Positions 1-7,835 are shown, counted from the first letter of the stretch. The stretch: 34,803 nucleotides of DNA from Nocardia wallacei (GCF_029869545.1 NZ_JARWQD010000107.1:1-34803), one strand, 5' to 3'. The notes: a model not told the origin generated them from the letters alone. Numbers and translations are program-made.

Positions 1-1
1 A

Positions 2-103
2 TTACAGGCGGCTCGGCATGCCGCGGTCGAGTGCTATACGAGCGAGGACGCGCAAGAGGGGCCGAGGGCATTCGCCGAGAAACGGACGCCGCGGTGGCGG
101 GGG
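2..103 (+). CDS. C-terminal fragment, enoyl-CoA hydratase/isomerase family (partial)
   Basis: The frame beginning at base 2 reads about 33 residues that look like the tail of a crotonase-fold enoyl-CoA hydratase: a segment SEDAQEGPRAFAEKR followed by P-R-W. In this family the C-terminal helix usually carries an S-x-D-x-x-E-G-x-x-A-F-x-E-K-R-x-P-x-W pattern. The 5' part lies outside the window. The true stop codon is lost in the homopolymer run that begins near base 99, so the end given here is approximate. The same frame stays open into the next gene, but only because the low-complexity bases contain no stop. The family call rests on a short match. Confidence 0.5.
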
Positions 104-244
104 GGGGGTCAAAGTGTGCCCCCCCCCCCGCCCCCCGACCAAAACCCCCCCACCGCCACACCCGCCCCCCCGCGCCGCCCCCCCCCCCCCCCCCCCCCCC
201 CCCGCGGCGGCGCCGCGCCCCGCCACACCCGAAGGATCCAGCGC
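99..244. other. Low-complexity homopolymer tract at contig start
   Basis: This stretch holds a run of 10 G (99-108), 11 C (119-129) and 26 C (178-203) separated by C-rich sequence. Such runs are not typical of a coding or regulatory region even at 70 percent GC. They are mirrored by G runs at the other end of the window. The likely cause is poor read quality at contig ends. Only the last bases, around GAAGG at 230-234, look like normal sequence and serve as a ribosome binding site for the next gene. Confidence 0.7.
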
Positions 245-1105
245 GTGAGCGAACCCGAACAGCTCGAATCAGCCGCAATACCGACCTCCGATCCGGCCGC
301 GCCCGGTGCCGAATCTCGAACCGCCGCAACGGCCGCGGTCGACTCGGCCGCGGACGCCGAGGCGTCCGGCGCCGACTCGAACCCGGACCCCGAGGCCGTG
401 CGCCCCGAGGCGACCGCGCCGCGGTCCGGCGCGGATTCCGGTGCGGCGGTGACCCTTCCGGGCGACATCGCCTCCGACACCGAGACCATCGTGCACGTCA
501 TGCGGCACGGCGAGGTGCACAACCCGAAGGGAATCCTGTACGGGCGGCTGCCCGGGTTCAGCCTGTCGGTCGCGGGCCGGTCCCAGGCATCGACCGTGGC
601 CCGGGCCCTCTCCGAACACGACATCTCGCTGGTCGTGGCCTCGCCGCTGCAGCGGGCCCAGGAGACCGCCGAACCCATCGCGGTCCAGCACGGCGTGGTC
701 GTGCGCACCGACGACAACCTCATCGAGGCGGGCAACACCTTCGAGGGGCTGCGGGTGTCGGTCGGCGACGGCGCGCTGCGCAAGCCGCGGCACTGGTGGA
801 AGCTGCGCGACCCGTTCACCCCGTCGTGGGGCGAGCCCTACCTGCAGATCGCGCATCGCATGCTGGCGGCGGTGAACAAGGCGCGGGTGGAGGCGGCCGG
901 GCACGAGGCGGTGCTGGTCTCGCATCAGCTGCCGGTATGGACGCTGCGCCGGTTCCTCGAGGGCAAGCGGCTGTGGCACGACCCGCGGCAGCGGCAGTGC
1001 TCGCTGGCATCGCTGACTTCGCTGGTGTACCAGGGCGATACGCTCATCGACATCGTCTATTCCGAACCCGCGGGGGAGTCGGATCCACGGGTGACCGGGG
1101 CATGA
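245..1105 (+). CDS. Histidine phosphatase family protein (phosphoglycerate mutase-like)
   Basis: A 286-residue protein with a histidine phosphatase fold. The catalytic RHG motif is at residues 87-89 (VMRHGEVHNP), and the second active-site histidine is H227 in VLVSHQLPVW. The first 80 residues are rich in Ala, Glu, Asp and Pro and probably disordered. I chose the GTG at 245 because GAAGG lies 10 bases upstream; the frame is open further up only through homopolymers. It overlaps the next gene by an ATGA junction. A member of this family heads the cytochrome c maturation operon in mycobacteria (Rv0525, from memory), so a link to that process is plausible. The substrate is unknown, and mutase activity should not be assumed. 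Confidence 0.88.
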   Translation: MSEPEQLESAAIPTSDPAAPGAESRTAATAAVDSAADAEASGADSNPDPEAVRPEATAPRSGADSGAAVTLPGDIASDTETIVHVMRHGEVHNPKGILYGRLPGFSLSVAGRSQASTVARALSEHDISLVVASPLQRAQETAEPIAVQHGVVVRTDDNLIEAGNTFEGLRVSVGDGALRKPRHWWKLRDPFTPSWGEPYLQIAHRMLAAVNKARVEAAGHEAVLVSHQLPVWTLRRFLEGKRLWHDPRQRQCSLASLTSLVYQGDTLIDIVYSEPAGESDPRVTGA

Positions 1106-1701
1106 GACGGGCGCTGCCGGTCCTGCTGGCCTGCGCTGCCCTGGTGGCTGCGCTGGCCGGTTGCTCCACCGGTAAGGACGCGGTGGTTTCCGGCGGCACC
1201 TTCGACTTCGTCTCGCCCGGCGGCAAGACCGACATCTTCTACGATCCGCCCGCGAGCCGCGGCACCATCGGCAAGATGTCCGGCCCCGACCTGATGACCT
1301 CGGGCAAAAAGGTCTCCGTCGACGACTTCCCGAATCAGGTTGTGGTGCTGAATCTCTGGGGCCAGTGGTGCGGTCCGTGCCGCTCCGAGGCGCCGGCGCT
1401 GGAGCAGGTCTACGAGCAGTCCAAGGCCCGGGGCGTGGCCTTCCTCGGCATCAATGTCCGAGATCCGCAGCAGGACAAGGCCCAGGACTTCGTCACCGAT
1501 GCCCGCGTCGGCTACCCGTCGATCTACGACCCGGAGATGCGCACCCTGCTCGCGCTCGGCGGCAAGTTCCCCACCAGCGTCATCCCCACCACCCTCGTCC
1601 TGGATCGGCAGCACCGGGTGGCCGCGGTCTTCCTGCGCCCCTTGCTCGCCGAGGATCTGCAGCCGGTCGTCGACCGCCTCGCCGCGGAGGCCCCGCAGTG
1701 A
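1102..1701 (+). CDS. ccsX: TlpA/ResA-like thioredoxin lipoprotein (CcsX)
   Basis: A 199-residue extracytoplasmic thiol-disulfide oxidoreductase. Residues 1-21 form a lipoprotein signal peptide with lipobox LAGC (C21), followed by an AhpC/TSA-thioredoxin domain with the redox motif WCGPC (C90 and C93). A cis-proline segment (VIPTTLVLD) follows. In system II cytochrome c maturation this protein keeps the apocytochrome CXXCH cysteines reduced, taking electrons from CcdA, which is encoded next. The ATG overlaps the TGA of the upstream gene, and the stop overlaps the GTG of ccdA, so translation is probably coupled. The assignment matches Rv0526-type proteins. The symbol is by role and context. Confidence 0.9.
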   Translation: MRRALPVLLACAALVAALAGCSTGKDAVVSGGTFDFVSPGGKTDIFYDPPASRGTIGKMSGPDLMTSGKKVSVDDFPNQVVVLNLWGQWCGPCRSEAPALEQVYEQSKARGVAFLGINVRDPQQDKAQDFVTDARVGYPSIYDPEMRTLLALGGKFPTSVIPTTLVLDRQHRVAAVFLRPLLAEDLQPVVDRLAAEAPQ

Positions 1702-2531
1702 GTCCTACCGTGGATGTGCTTGCGGGGGTGGGGGATTCGTTCCAGCAGACGGCGGCGTCCGGGCCGCTGGTGCTGGCCCTGGGGGCATGCCTGCTGGCGG
1801 GACTGGTGTCGTTCGCCTCGCCCTGCGTGGTGCCGCTGGTGCCCGGATATCTGTCCTATCTGGCCGGATTGGTGGGTGCGGAGGCGCCGCCGGTGACCGC
1901 GGCCGAGGCGACGGGCACCCGGACCACCCTCGTCGAGAAGGCCGGGCGGATGCGGGTCGCGGGCGCGGCCGGGCTGTTCGTGGCCGGATTCACGGTCGTG
2001 TTCGTGCTGGCGTCGGTGACCGTCTTCGGCGTCATCCAGACCCTGAACGTGAATCGTGAACTCCTGCAACGCATCGGCGGCGTGGTCACCATCGTCATGG
2101 GGCTGGTCTTTCTCGGCTTGATCCCCGCGCTGCAGCGCGACACCCGCATGCATCCGCGGCGGCTGACCGGAGTCGTCGGCGCACCCCTGCTGGGCGCGGT
2201 CTTCGCCCTGGGCTGGACGCCGTGCCTGGGCCCCACGCTGTCCGGCGTGATGGCGGTATCGGCGGGAACCGAGGGCGCCACGGCCGCGCGCGGCGTGGTG
2301 CTCACCGTCGCCTACTGCCTGGGGCTCGGACTGCCGTTCGTGATCCTGGCGTTCGGGTCGGCCAGCGCGCTGCGCGGGGTCGGCTGGCTGCGCCGCAATT
2401 CGCGCACCATCCAGGTGATCGGGGGGATCCTGCTCGTCGCGGTCGGCATCGCCCTGGTCACCGGCCTGTGGGACCAGTTCGTCGGGTGGGTGCGCAATGT
2501 ATTCGTCTCCCAGGTGACCCTCCCGATCTGA
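1698..2531 (+). CDS. ccdA: Cytochrome c biogenesis protein CcdA
   Basis: A 277-residue polytopic membrane protein of the DsbD/CcdA family that moves reducing equivalents from cytoplasmic thioredoxin across the membrane to the CcsX-type protein. The two redox cysteines are visible as SPC (C43) in the first conserved segment and TPC (C176) in [12 protein letters not shown]. The family has six hydrophobic segments, and the hydrophobic stretches here fit. The GTG start at 1698 overlaps the stop of the thioredoxin gene (GTGA). The next gene follows after one base. Position and motifs leave little doubt. Confidence 0.95.
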   Translation: MSPTVDVLAGVGDSFQQTAASGPLVLALGACLLAGLVSFASPCVVPLVPGYLSYLAGLVGAEAPPVTAAEATGTRTTLVEKAGRMRVAGAAGLFVAGFTVVFVLASVTVFGVIQTLNVNRELLQRIGGVVTIVMGLVFLGLIPALQRDTRMHPRRLTGVVGAPLLGAVFALGWTPCLGPTLSGVMAVSAGTEGATAARGVVLTVAYCLGLGLPFVILAFGSASALRGVGWLRRNSRTIQVIGGILLVAVGIALVTGLWDQFVGWVRNVFVSQVTLPI

Positions 2532-2532
2532 T

Positions 2533-4251
2533 ATGACAGCCACGACGACCCCCGCCCCCGTCCCGGCCCGCCCGCCCCGCCAGTCCCTCCCGCGCCGCGT
2601 CCTGGCACTGCTGCGCAACACCTGGCGCGGGCTGACCAGCATGCGCACCGCGCTGATGCTGCTGTTCCTGCTGGCACTCGCGGCCATTCCGGGGGCGCTG
2701 CTGCCGCAGCGCAGCCTCAATGCGCAGAAGGTCGATCAGTACATCGCCGACCGGGCCACGCTGGGGCCGTGGATGGATCGGCTGCAGCTGTTCGACGTGT
2801 TCTCCAGCTTCTGGTTCACCGCGATCTACGCGCTGCTGTTCGTCTCGCTGGTGGGCTGCATCGTGCCGCGGGTGTTCGACCACTACAAGGCATGGCGCAC
2901 GCCGCCGGTCAAGGCCCCGCGCAACCTCACTCGGCTGCCGCACCACTACTCGACCACCACGACCGCCTCGGCGCAGGATGTCATCGCCGAGGCACGCAAG
3001 CAGTTGCGCGGGTGGCGAGTGATCGAGCGCGACGGTGCGGACGTTGGGCCCGGAGGCGGCAGCTCGCGTAACCACGGAGGGTCCCGGGAGCACCGCGTCG
3101 AACACCGCGCCAAGGACGGCGAGCGGACGCTGTCGGCGGAGAAGGGCTACGTTCGCGAGCTCGGCAATATCGTCTTCCACCTGGCGCTGGTCGCGCTGCT
3201 GGTGGCGATCGCGGTCGGCAAGCTGTTCGGCTACGAGGGCAACGTCATCGTCGTCGCCGACGACGGTCCGGGCTTCTGCACCACCTCCACGGCGGCATTC
3301 GACTCCTTCCGCGCCGGGCGGGTCAACGACGGCACCGGGCTCACGCCACTGTGCGTGCGCGTCAAGGACTTCCGGGCCGACTACCTGTCCAACGGGCAGG
3401 CCGAGATGTTCACCGCGGACATCTCCTACCAGTCCGGCGGGGATCTGGCGAACGACACCTGGCGCGACACCACGATCCAGGTGAACCACCCGCTGCGGGT
3501 CTCGGGCGACCGCGTGTATCTGCAGGGCCACGGGTACGCGCCGACGTTCACCGTCACCTACCCGGACGGTCGGACCCGCACCGAGACGACGCAGTGGCGG
3601 CCCGACGACCCGACCACGTTCCTGTCCAGCGGCGTGATGCGCTTCGACCCGCCCGGTGGGATGTTCGGCAGCGAGCAGGAGCGCCGCAAGCACCAGATCG
3701 CGGTCGAGGGGCTGTTCGCGCCGACCGCGCTGCTGCACGGCAATCTGCTCACCTCGTCGCATCCGGCGCTCACCGATCCCGCCGTAGCCGTCGACATCTA
3801 CCGCGGCGAGACCGGCCTGGACACCGGCCGCGCGCAGTCGCTGTTCGCGCTGGACTCGGAGATGATCAAGCAGGGGCGGCTGGCCAAGGAGCAGCGGGTG
3901 AACCTGCGCCCGGGCGAATCGGCCACGCTGTCCGACGGCACCAAGGTGACCTTCGACGGTGCCAAGGAGTACGCGAATCTGCAGGTCTCGCACGATCCCG
4001 CGCAGGGCTGGGTGCTGGCGAGCGCGCTCACGATGATGGCCGGGCTTTTGGTGTCGCTGCTGGTGAAGCGCCGCCGGATCTGGTTGCGCGCCTATCCGGA
4101 TGCCCGCGGCAATGACGAACGACGTACTGTAGTAGAAATGGGCGGCCTGGCCCGGACCGACCAGGCGGGCTGGGGCAGCGAATTCGACCGCCTGCGGACC
4201 AGGCTGCTGGACAGCGACCCCACCGCGCGGACCGAGAGCACGAGAGAGTGA
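2533..4251 (+). CDS. resB: Cytochrome c biogenesis protein ResB
   Basis: A 572-residue ResB/Ccs1 family protein, one half of the system II haem exporter and cytochrome c synthase. Hydrophobic segments lie near residues 35-60, 90-115, 215-240 and 495-515. A large extracytoplasmic domain sits between the third and fourth segments, as in the family. A short glycine- and charge-rich insert around residues 165-195 separates the early conserved blocks and looks like a variable loop. The ATG follows the ccdA stop by one base, and the stop overlaps the GTG of ccsB. It works with CcsB to attach haem to apocytochrome c outside the membrane. Confidence 0.93.
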   Translation: MTATTTPAPVPARPPRQSLPRRVLALLRNTWRGLTSMRTALMLLFLLALAAIPGALLPQRSLNAQKVDQYIADRATLGPWMDRLQLFDVFSSFWFTAIYALLFVSLVGCIVPRVFDHYKAWRTPPVKAPRNLTRLPHHYSTTTTASAQDVIAEARKQLRGWRVIERDGADVGPGGGSSRNHGGSREHRVEHRAKDGERTLSAEKGYVRELGNIVFHLALVALLVAIAVGKLFGYEGNVIVVADDGPGFCTTSTAAFDSFRAGRVNDGTGLTPLCVRVKDFRADYLSNGQAEMFTADISYQSGGDLANDTWRDTTIQVNHPLRVSGDRVYLQGHGYAPTFTVTYPDGRTRTETTQWRPDDPTTFLSSGVMRFDPPGGMFGSEQERRKHQIAVEGLFAPTALLHGNLLTSSHPALTDPAVAVDIYRGETGLDTGRAQSLFALDSEMIKQGRLAKEQRVNLRPGESATLSDGTKVTFDGAKEYANLQVSHDPAQGWVLASALTMMAGLLVSLLVKRRRIWLRAYPDARGNDERRTVVEMGGLARTDQAGWGSEFDRLRTRLLDSDPTARTESTRE

Positions 4252-5222
4252 ACATGCCGATCGACGAAACTCTCGCCGGATACAGCAACCTCGCCTTCAA
4301 GACGGCGTTCGTCATCTATGTGCTGGTGCTGGCGATGCTGATCGTGCAGTACGCGTCGGCGCGCAGCAGGCAGACGGCCACGCGTGAACTCGTCACGGTC
4401 GGTGGATCCGGGGGCGGTCCGGCGGCGCCGGGCCGGGTCGAGGCGCCGCCCGCGCGGTCGCTGCCGGAGCGGTTCGGCAATATGGCCTTCGCGGTGCTGT
4501 TCGTCGCGATCGGGCTGCATCTGGTGTCGATCGTGTTGCGCGGCTTCGCGACTCACCGGTTCCCGCTGGGGAACATGTACGAGTTCATCACCATGGCGAC
4601 CGCCGCGGCCGTCGTGACGGGCATGGTGTTCATGCACGACCGGCGTTACCGCGCGATGTGGGTGTTCCTGCTGGCGCCGGTGCTGATCCTGATGTTCCTC
4701 GCCGGTCAGGTCCTGTATGCCGAGGCGGCCCCGGTGGTTCCGGCGCTGAAGTCGTTCTGGCTGCCCATCCACGTCACCATCGTCAGCATCGGCAGCGGTA
4801 TCTTCCTGCTGTCCGGCGTGGCGAGCCTGCTGTTCCTGCTGCGGGTCCGCCAGCCCGAGGGCGGCGAATCGAACAATGTGCTGGGCGCCCTGGCCCGCCG
4901 CCTGCCGGACGCCCGCACGCTGGACCGGCTGGCCTACAAGACCACCATCGTCGGCTTCCCGCTGTTCGGCACCGGCGTCATCCTCGGCGCGATCTGGGCC
5001 GAATCGGCCTGGGGCCGGTTCTGGGGCTGGGACCCGAAGGAAACGGTCTCCTTCATCGCCTGGGTCATCTACGCCGCCTACCTGCACGCCCGCGCCACCT
5101 CGGGCTGGCGCGACACGAAGGCCGCCTGGATCAACGTGGCGGGCTTCGTGGCCATGCTGTTCAACCTGTTCATCATCAACATCGTGGTGAGCGGGCTGCA
5201 CAGCTACGCGGGGCTGAACTGA
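4248..5222 (+). CDS. ccsB: Cytochrome c biogenesis protein CcsB (CcsA family)
   Basis: A 324-residue integral membrane haem-handling protein with the tryptophan-rich WWD-type signature WGWDPKE at residues 259-265. Conserved histidines in LPIHVTIVSIG and in the C-terminal LHSYAGL fit the haem-ligand positions of the family. I placed the start at GTG 4248, which overlaps the resB stop; ATG 4254 two codons later is an alternative. It is the last gene of the operon and ends 17 bases before a convergent gene. Together with ResB it forms the haem transport and ligation complex. Confidence 0.94.
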   Translation: MNMPIDETLAGYSNLAFKTAFVIYVLVLAMLIVQYASARSRQTATRELVTVGGSGGGPAAPGRVEAPPARSLPERFGNMAFAVLFVAIGLHLVSIVLRGFATHRFPLGNMYEFITMATAAAVVTGMVFMHDRRYRAMWVFLLAPVLILMFLAGQVLYAEAAPVVPALKSFWLPIHVTIVSIGSGIFLLSGVASLLFLLRVRQPEGGESNNVLGALARRLPDARTLDRLAYKTTIVGFPLFGTGVILGAIWAESAWGRFWGWDPKETVSFIAWVIYAAYLHARATSGWRDTKAAWINVAGFVAMLFNLFIINIVVSGLHSYAGLN

Positions 5223-5228
5223 TCGAGC

Positions 5229-5253
5229 ACCCGCGGTTGTCAGTCCTGCGGGT
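5229..5253. terminator. Weak inverted repeat between convergent gene ends
   Basis: ACCCGC (5229-5234) and GCGGGT (5248-5253) form a 6-bp stem with a 13-base loop across the junction of ccsB and the convergent oxidoreductase gene. The position suits a terminator for both strands. There is no U-run and the stem is short, so support is weak. Confidence 0.25.
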
Positions 5254-5692
5254 CGATGCGGAAGACCGGGCAGCGGGGGGCCGCGGCGGCGAAGGCGTCC
5301 GGGTCGGCGGATTCGACGACGCCTGTCTTGACGAAGAATTGGACGCCGTGCGGGACCTCGCGGGGGAAGGCGCGCAGGATCGGGCCGCGTTCCTCGAGCG
5401 GTAGCTCCACGAGGGCGACCCGCTGGCGCCTGCGGCCCTTGGCCAGTTCGCCCCAGCCCGCGGCGCGGGCGTTCTTCACCCAGTCCGCGGTCTCGAAACC
5501 GCCTACGACATAAGTGATTCCGTCCACGGTCAGGGGCGAGACGGGTGTGGTGCGCAGTTCGCCGGATTTGCGGCCCGGCACCGACAGCACCCGCATGGTG
5601 CCCAGCGCCAGTCCGGCCCGCTGCAGCGCGATGATCACCTTGTTGAACGGCTTCAGCCGTCTGCGCATCCGGTCGATATCGGTTCTGCTCAT
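5240..5692 (-). CDS. Deazaflavin-dependent (Ddn-type) nitroreductase family protein
   Basis: A 150-residue protein of the F420H2-dependent Ddn/nitroreductase-quinone reductase family (split beta-barrel fold). The family hallmark is visible as the segment PGRKSGELRTTPVSPL, where the basic and Ser/Thr residues contact cofactor phosphates, followed by the ITYVVGGF strand. I chose ATG 5692 because a strong AGGAG site lies just upstream; a longer frame to 5743 exists but overlaps the regulator more. The start overlaps the stop of the PadR gene (ATGA), so the two form one operon and the PadR protein probably controls this enzyme. The substrate is unknown. Confidence 0.85.
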   Translation of the reverse strand: MSRTDIDRMRRRLKPFNKVIIALQRAGLALGTMRVLSVPGRKSGELRTTPVSPLTVDGITYVVGGFETADWVKNARAAGWGELAKGRRRQRVALVELPLEERGPILRAFPREVPHGVQFFVKTGVVESADPDAFAAAAPRCPVFRIDPQD

Positions 5693-6303
5693 GACGATTT
5701 CTCCTCTTCTCTTGCGCCGGAAGCGCTTTCGGGATCCGGCCACGGCACGTGGCCGTGTTCGATGTCGGTGGCGGTCTGCCGGAGCCAGTCGATCTCGCAG
5801 GCTCGAAGGCGCTGGAGGTATTCGGTCTCCAGCAGCACGACTCGCGGCAGGCCGTCCTCGACGGCCTCGAGTCCCCTTGCCGCCCGCTCCGACTCGGCTG
5901 CGAGACGGTCGGCCCGGCGGCGCAGCAGCGTCGCCGCATCGGTCGGGTCCAGTCCCGCTAGATGCGCGAGCCCGGCGACGAAGCGCGGGAACTCGTTCAC
6001 CGGCTCACCGATGAACTCGTTCATCAACTCGCGCAACATATCTCGGCCCGCGTCGGTGATCGCATAGATCGTCCGCTCCGGCCGGGCACCGGCCCGCGAC
6101 GTCTCCGTGGCGGTGAGCAGCCCCGCCCGCGCCAGCCGCCCGATGGTGTCGTATAGCGACCCGCCCCGCATCTTCACCGAGTCCGCAATGCGCCGCTCCC
6201 GCATCGTCACCTTCATCTCATACGGATGCCGCGGCTTCTCCGCCAGCAACGCCAGCACCGCCAGCGTCAACGGCGACCCCACGGCCCGCAGCGGTCGCTC
6301 CAT
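5689..6303 (-). CDS. PadR family transcriptional regulator
   Basis: A 204-residue PadR-type repressor. The N-terminal winged helix (residues 1-90) includes the typical KPRHPYEMK segment, GGSLYDTIGRLARAGLL for the recognition helix region, and ERTIYAITDAG for the wing. The C-terminal half is helical and charged, as in PadR family 2 dimerisation domains, and ends in an acidic tail. It is the first gene of a two-gene operon with the Ddn-type enzyme. GGAGGG lies 3 bases before the ATG. A multi-copy palindromic operator sits about 10 to 45 bases upstream, so autoregulation is very likely. The inducer cannot be read from the sequence. Confidence 0.92.
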   Translation of the reverse strand: MERPLRAVGSPLTLAVLALLAEKPRHPYEMKVTMRERRIADSVKMRGGSLYDTIGRLARAGLLTATETSRAGARPERTIYAITDAGRDMLRELMNEFIGEPVNEFPRFVAGLAHLAGLDPTDAATLLRRRADRLAAESERAARGLEAVEDGLPRVVLLETEYLQRLRACEIDWLRQTATDIEHGHVPWPDPESASGAREEEKSS

Positions 6304-6312
6304 GAACCCTCC

Positions 6313-6348
6313 ATATAGTCGAACTCGTTTAGTCGAATTCGACTATAT
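6313..6348. promoter_or_regulatory. Probable PadR operator (three TAGTCGAA elements)
   Basis: ATATAGTCGAA (6313-6323) and its exact inverse TTCGACTATAT (6338-6348) frame a further copy that makes a perfect 16-bp palindrome, TAGTCGAATTCGACTA (6330-6345). The array lies immediately upstream of the padR start on the minus strand and overlaps the TATAT elements that could serve as -10. This is the position expected for an autoregulatory operator. Confidence 0.75.
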
Positions 6349-6435
6349 CCTCAACGGCAGCCGCGGGCAATAGGTTGCGATCCGGCCGATCCCGACTCTG
6401 TTCCGAGGCCCATGTCCAGCGCCCACCTCTGGCGA

Positions 6436-6588
6436 TCACTCTGCATCCTCATGTTCGATCCGATCCCGAATCGCCTCCACCGACCGATCTTTCGGAATGC
6501 GCTGCGGCCAGAACACCGCTGCCGCCGCAACTCCGAGAGGAATCGCGATCACGACGAACAGTCCGATAGGCCAAGCCGACAGGCTCAC
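6436..6588 (-). CDS. Small membrane protein, unknown function (50 aa)
   Basis: I found this gene by reading the minus strand. A GTG at 6588 opens a 50-residue frame with one hydrophobic helix (residues 8-27, including IGLFVVIAIPLGVAAAAVF). It is followed by a WPQRIPKDRS segment and a charged tail, RDRIEHEDAE. The GTG overlaps the TGA of the upstream gene (GTGA), which strongly supports translational coupling. One membrane helix and a short cytoplasmic acidic tail are all that can be read. I do not recognise the family with certainty; similar W-P-x-R-I-P-x-D-R proteins seem common in actinomycetes. Confidence 0.65.
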   Translation of the reverse strand: MSLSAWPIGLFVVIAIPLGVAAAAVFWPQRIPKDRSVEAIRDRIEHEDAE

Positions 6589-6749
6589 AGCGCCTCCAGC
6601 CCGGGCTGGTCGCTGTCCTCATCGGGATCCGGGCCGGACAACTCCAGGTAGACCCCGGGGTTACCGTCGGACTCCGAGTCCCCATAGTCGCGGATCTCCA
6701 ACATCCCGCCTGGAAACACGAAAAGTCTTGTACGCCAGTTCTGTTCCAC
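6585..6749 (-). CDS. Small acidic protein, unknown function (54 aa)
   Basis: A 54-residue frame starting at GTG 6749 (VEQNWRTRLFVFPGGMLE), with GAGGG five bases upstream. The frame is open up to 6827, but the upstream part has the composition of non-coding sequence. The protein has a short hydrophobic beta-like core (TRLFVFPGGMLEIRDYG) and a strongly acidic C-terminal half (ELSGPDPDEDSD). It overlaps the next small membrane-protein gene by four bases, so the two are probably made together. Function is unknown. It is divergent from the XRE/DUF6879 operon across a 227-base shared promoter region. Confidence 0.6.
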   Translation of the reverse strand: MEQNWRTRLFVFPGGMLEIRDYGDSESDGNPGVYLELSGPDPDEDSDQPGLEAL

Positions 6750-6883
6750 GTGTGCCCTCGCTCCGGTGGTAGGGCAGCTCGGGGCCGGGTGGAACCATCT
6801 GACCGACTGGGGCGGGCAGCTGAGCACCGGTCCCGAGCGCCTGACACCAACGCTATGAACGAGACCGGTCCAACCAGAAGGAT

Positions 6884-6902
6884 ATTTCTTGAAATTTCTT
6901 GA
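6884..6902. repeat. Two tandem ATTTCTTGA copies in divergent promoter region
   Basis: ATTTCTTGA occurs at 6884-6892 and 6894-6902, a 10-bp period. The surrounding segment is clearly AT-richer than the rest of the window. It lies between the two divergent small-gene transcripts and could be a binding site or part of a promoter. No regulator can be assigned. Confidence 0.4.
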
Positions 6903-6927
6903 TACACACCAACAAAGCCTCTTTCAG

Positions 6928-6960
6928 CTGGTCTAACCTCGACTTGTCTAGAACTACTAG
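6928..6960. promoter_or_regulatory. Candidate operator: two CTNGTCTA copies and CTAG inverted repeat
   Basis: CTGGTCTA (6928-6935) and CTTGTCTA (6943-6950) are spaced 15 bp apart, and CTAG at 6948-6951 repeats at 6957-6960 (CTAGAACTACTAG). The site is 16 to 49 bases upstream of the first gene of the XRE operon. Similar GTCTA-containing sites bind GntR/HutC-type regulators in streptomycetes, but the local XRE protein is another candidate. The assignment is inference. Confidence 0.4.
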
Positions 6961-6976
6961 AAAAGGGGTGGAGATC

Positions 6977-7294
6977 GTGAAGCTACGTCTTCTGGGTGGA
7001 CCGACCGGCAACGAAGGCTCACCTAGGCTCTGGATGGATGACGATCGCGGGCACTATCTGGTGCAGGGGTTGAAGGTGCCTGACTCTCCGGATCGGGTTG
7101 AGATCCCACATATGCTGTTGCGCTGGCTGGAGCCGGACACCCACTTGGGTGCGACACTGACCGATTCCGGTGTCGGGACTTTCATCCTGTCGGGCGAGTC
7201 CGTCAGTGATGGAGAGGCGCTGGCGACCCTGCAAGTCCCCAGGCATGAAACGTGCGTTTCTGTGCCTGCCGCTGTCACGCCGAGGAGATGGTGA
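6977..7294 (+). CDS. Conserved hypothetical protein in WhiJ-type cassette (105 aa)
   Basis: A 105-residue protein starting at GTG 6977, chosen because AAAGGGG ends eight bases upstream; GTG 6968 is an alternative. The N-terminal part MKLRLLGGPTGNEGSPRLW followed by a D-R-G-x-Y-x-V-Q-G-x-x-V stretch resembles small actinobacterial proteins encoded next to DUF6879 and XRE/DUF5753 genes. The remainder (PDTHLGATLTDSGVG and beyond) is not recognised. The gene ends one base before the DUF6879 start. GC content is lower than in the housekeeping genes of the window. A regulatory or ligand-binding role with its neighbours is possible but not shown. Confidence 0.7.
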   Translation: MKLRLLGGPTGNEGSPRLWMDDDRGHYLVQGLKVPDSPDRVEIPHMLLRWLEPDTHLGATLTDSGVGTFILSGESVSDGEALATLQVPRHETCVSVPAAVTPRRW

Positions 7295-7295
7295 C

Positions 7296-7835
7296 GTGCT
7301 CTATCTGCCTGTCGGGACCGCGAACAAGTTACTCGCGATGGCACAGCGCCGAGCGTTCCACCTGGAAGTGGAGGACGAACACACGGTTTCGAATGAGAAT
7401 GAGCCGATGCGTCGCTGGCGGGCCGGTCTACCACCCCTGGATCCCGACAACTATCCGCCCGATTGGAAGCGCTGGGAAGACCTAGCAGATGTCACCACCG
7501 CCAGAGGCGTTGCGCTGCAACGAGTCCGGGTGATCACCGAGCCGATGACGGAGTACATTCGGTTTCTACACGCGGTCACCGATCGGAATCAAGCTCATGG
7601 CGAAGACATTCGATGGATGCCGAGGCACGGTGTCGATGCTTCCGAGATAACCGCGGACGAGTGGTGGTTACTCGATGAGGCCGCCTTGGCATGGACGTTG
7701 TTCGATGAACAGGGTGACTTCGCCGGTTTCGCGGTGACCCGTGACTCGGTGGAAGTTGCTCGTGCAGTGGAAATACGTGATGCATTGTGGGCCAAGGCAG
7801 TACCGCACGACGAATATGTTTCAGGTCAGCGGTAG
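7296..7835 (+). CDS. DUF6879 family protein
   Basis: A 179-residue protein that matches the actinobacterial DUF6879 pattern: RRAFHLEVEDEHTV near the N-terminus, VRVITEPMTEYIRF in the middle, GEDIRWMPRH, EWWLLDEAALAW, and a C-terminal RDALWAKAVPHDEY. I chose GTG 7296 because GAGGAG (7282-7287) lies eight bases upstream and the upstream gene stops at 7294; the longer frame to 7170 overlaps that gene. The XRE regulator gene begins directly after the stop. The family has no established function. It is repeatedly found beside XRE/DUF5753 regulators, which suggests a shared task. Confidence 0.85.
   Translation: MLYLPVGTANKLLAMAQRRAFHLEVEDEHTVSNENEPMRRWRAGLPPLDPDNYPPDWKRWEDLADVTTARGVALQRVRVITEPMTEYIRFLHAVTDRNQAHGEDIRWMPRHGVDASEITADEWWLLDEAALAWTLFDEQGDFAGFAVTRDSVEVARAVEIRDALWAKAVPHDEYVSGQR

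Noticed and set aside
116..244. Proline-rich N-terminal extension of the histidine phosphatase
   Set aside because: It is encoded by homopolymer sequence. A good ribosome site supports GTG 245.
6375..6772. Plus-strand small frames opposite the 50- and 54-residue genes
   Set aside because: They have no start signal or plausible composition, and the minus-strand overlap pair explains the region better.
7170..7295. Longer N-terminus for the DUF6879 protein
   Set aside because: It would overlap the preceding gene, and the family begins near residue 1 of the GTG 7296 form, which has GAGGAG upstream.
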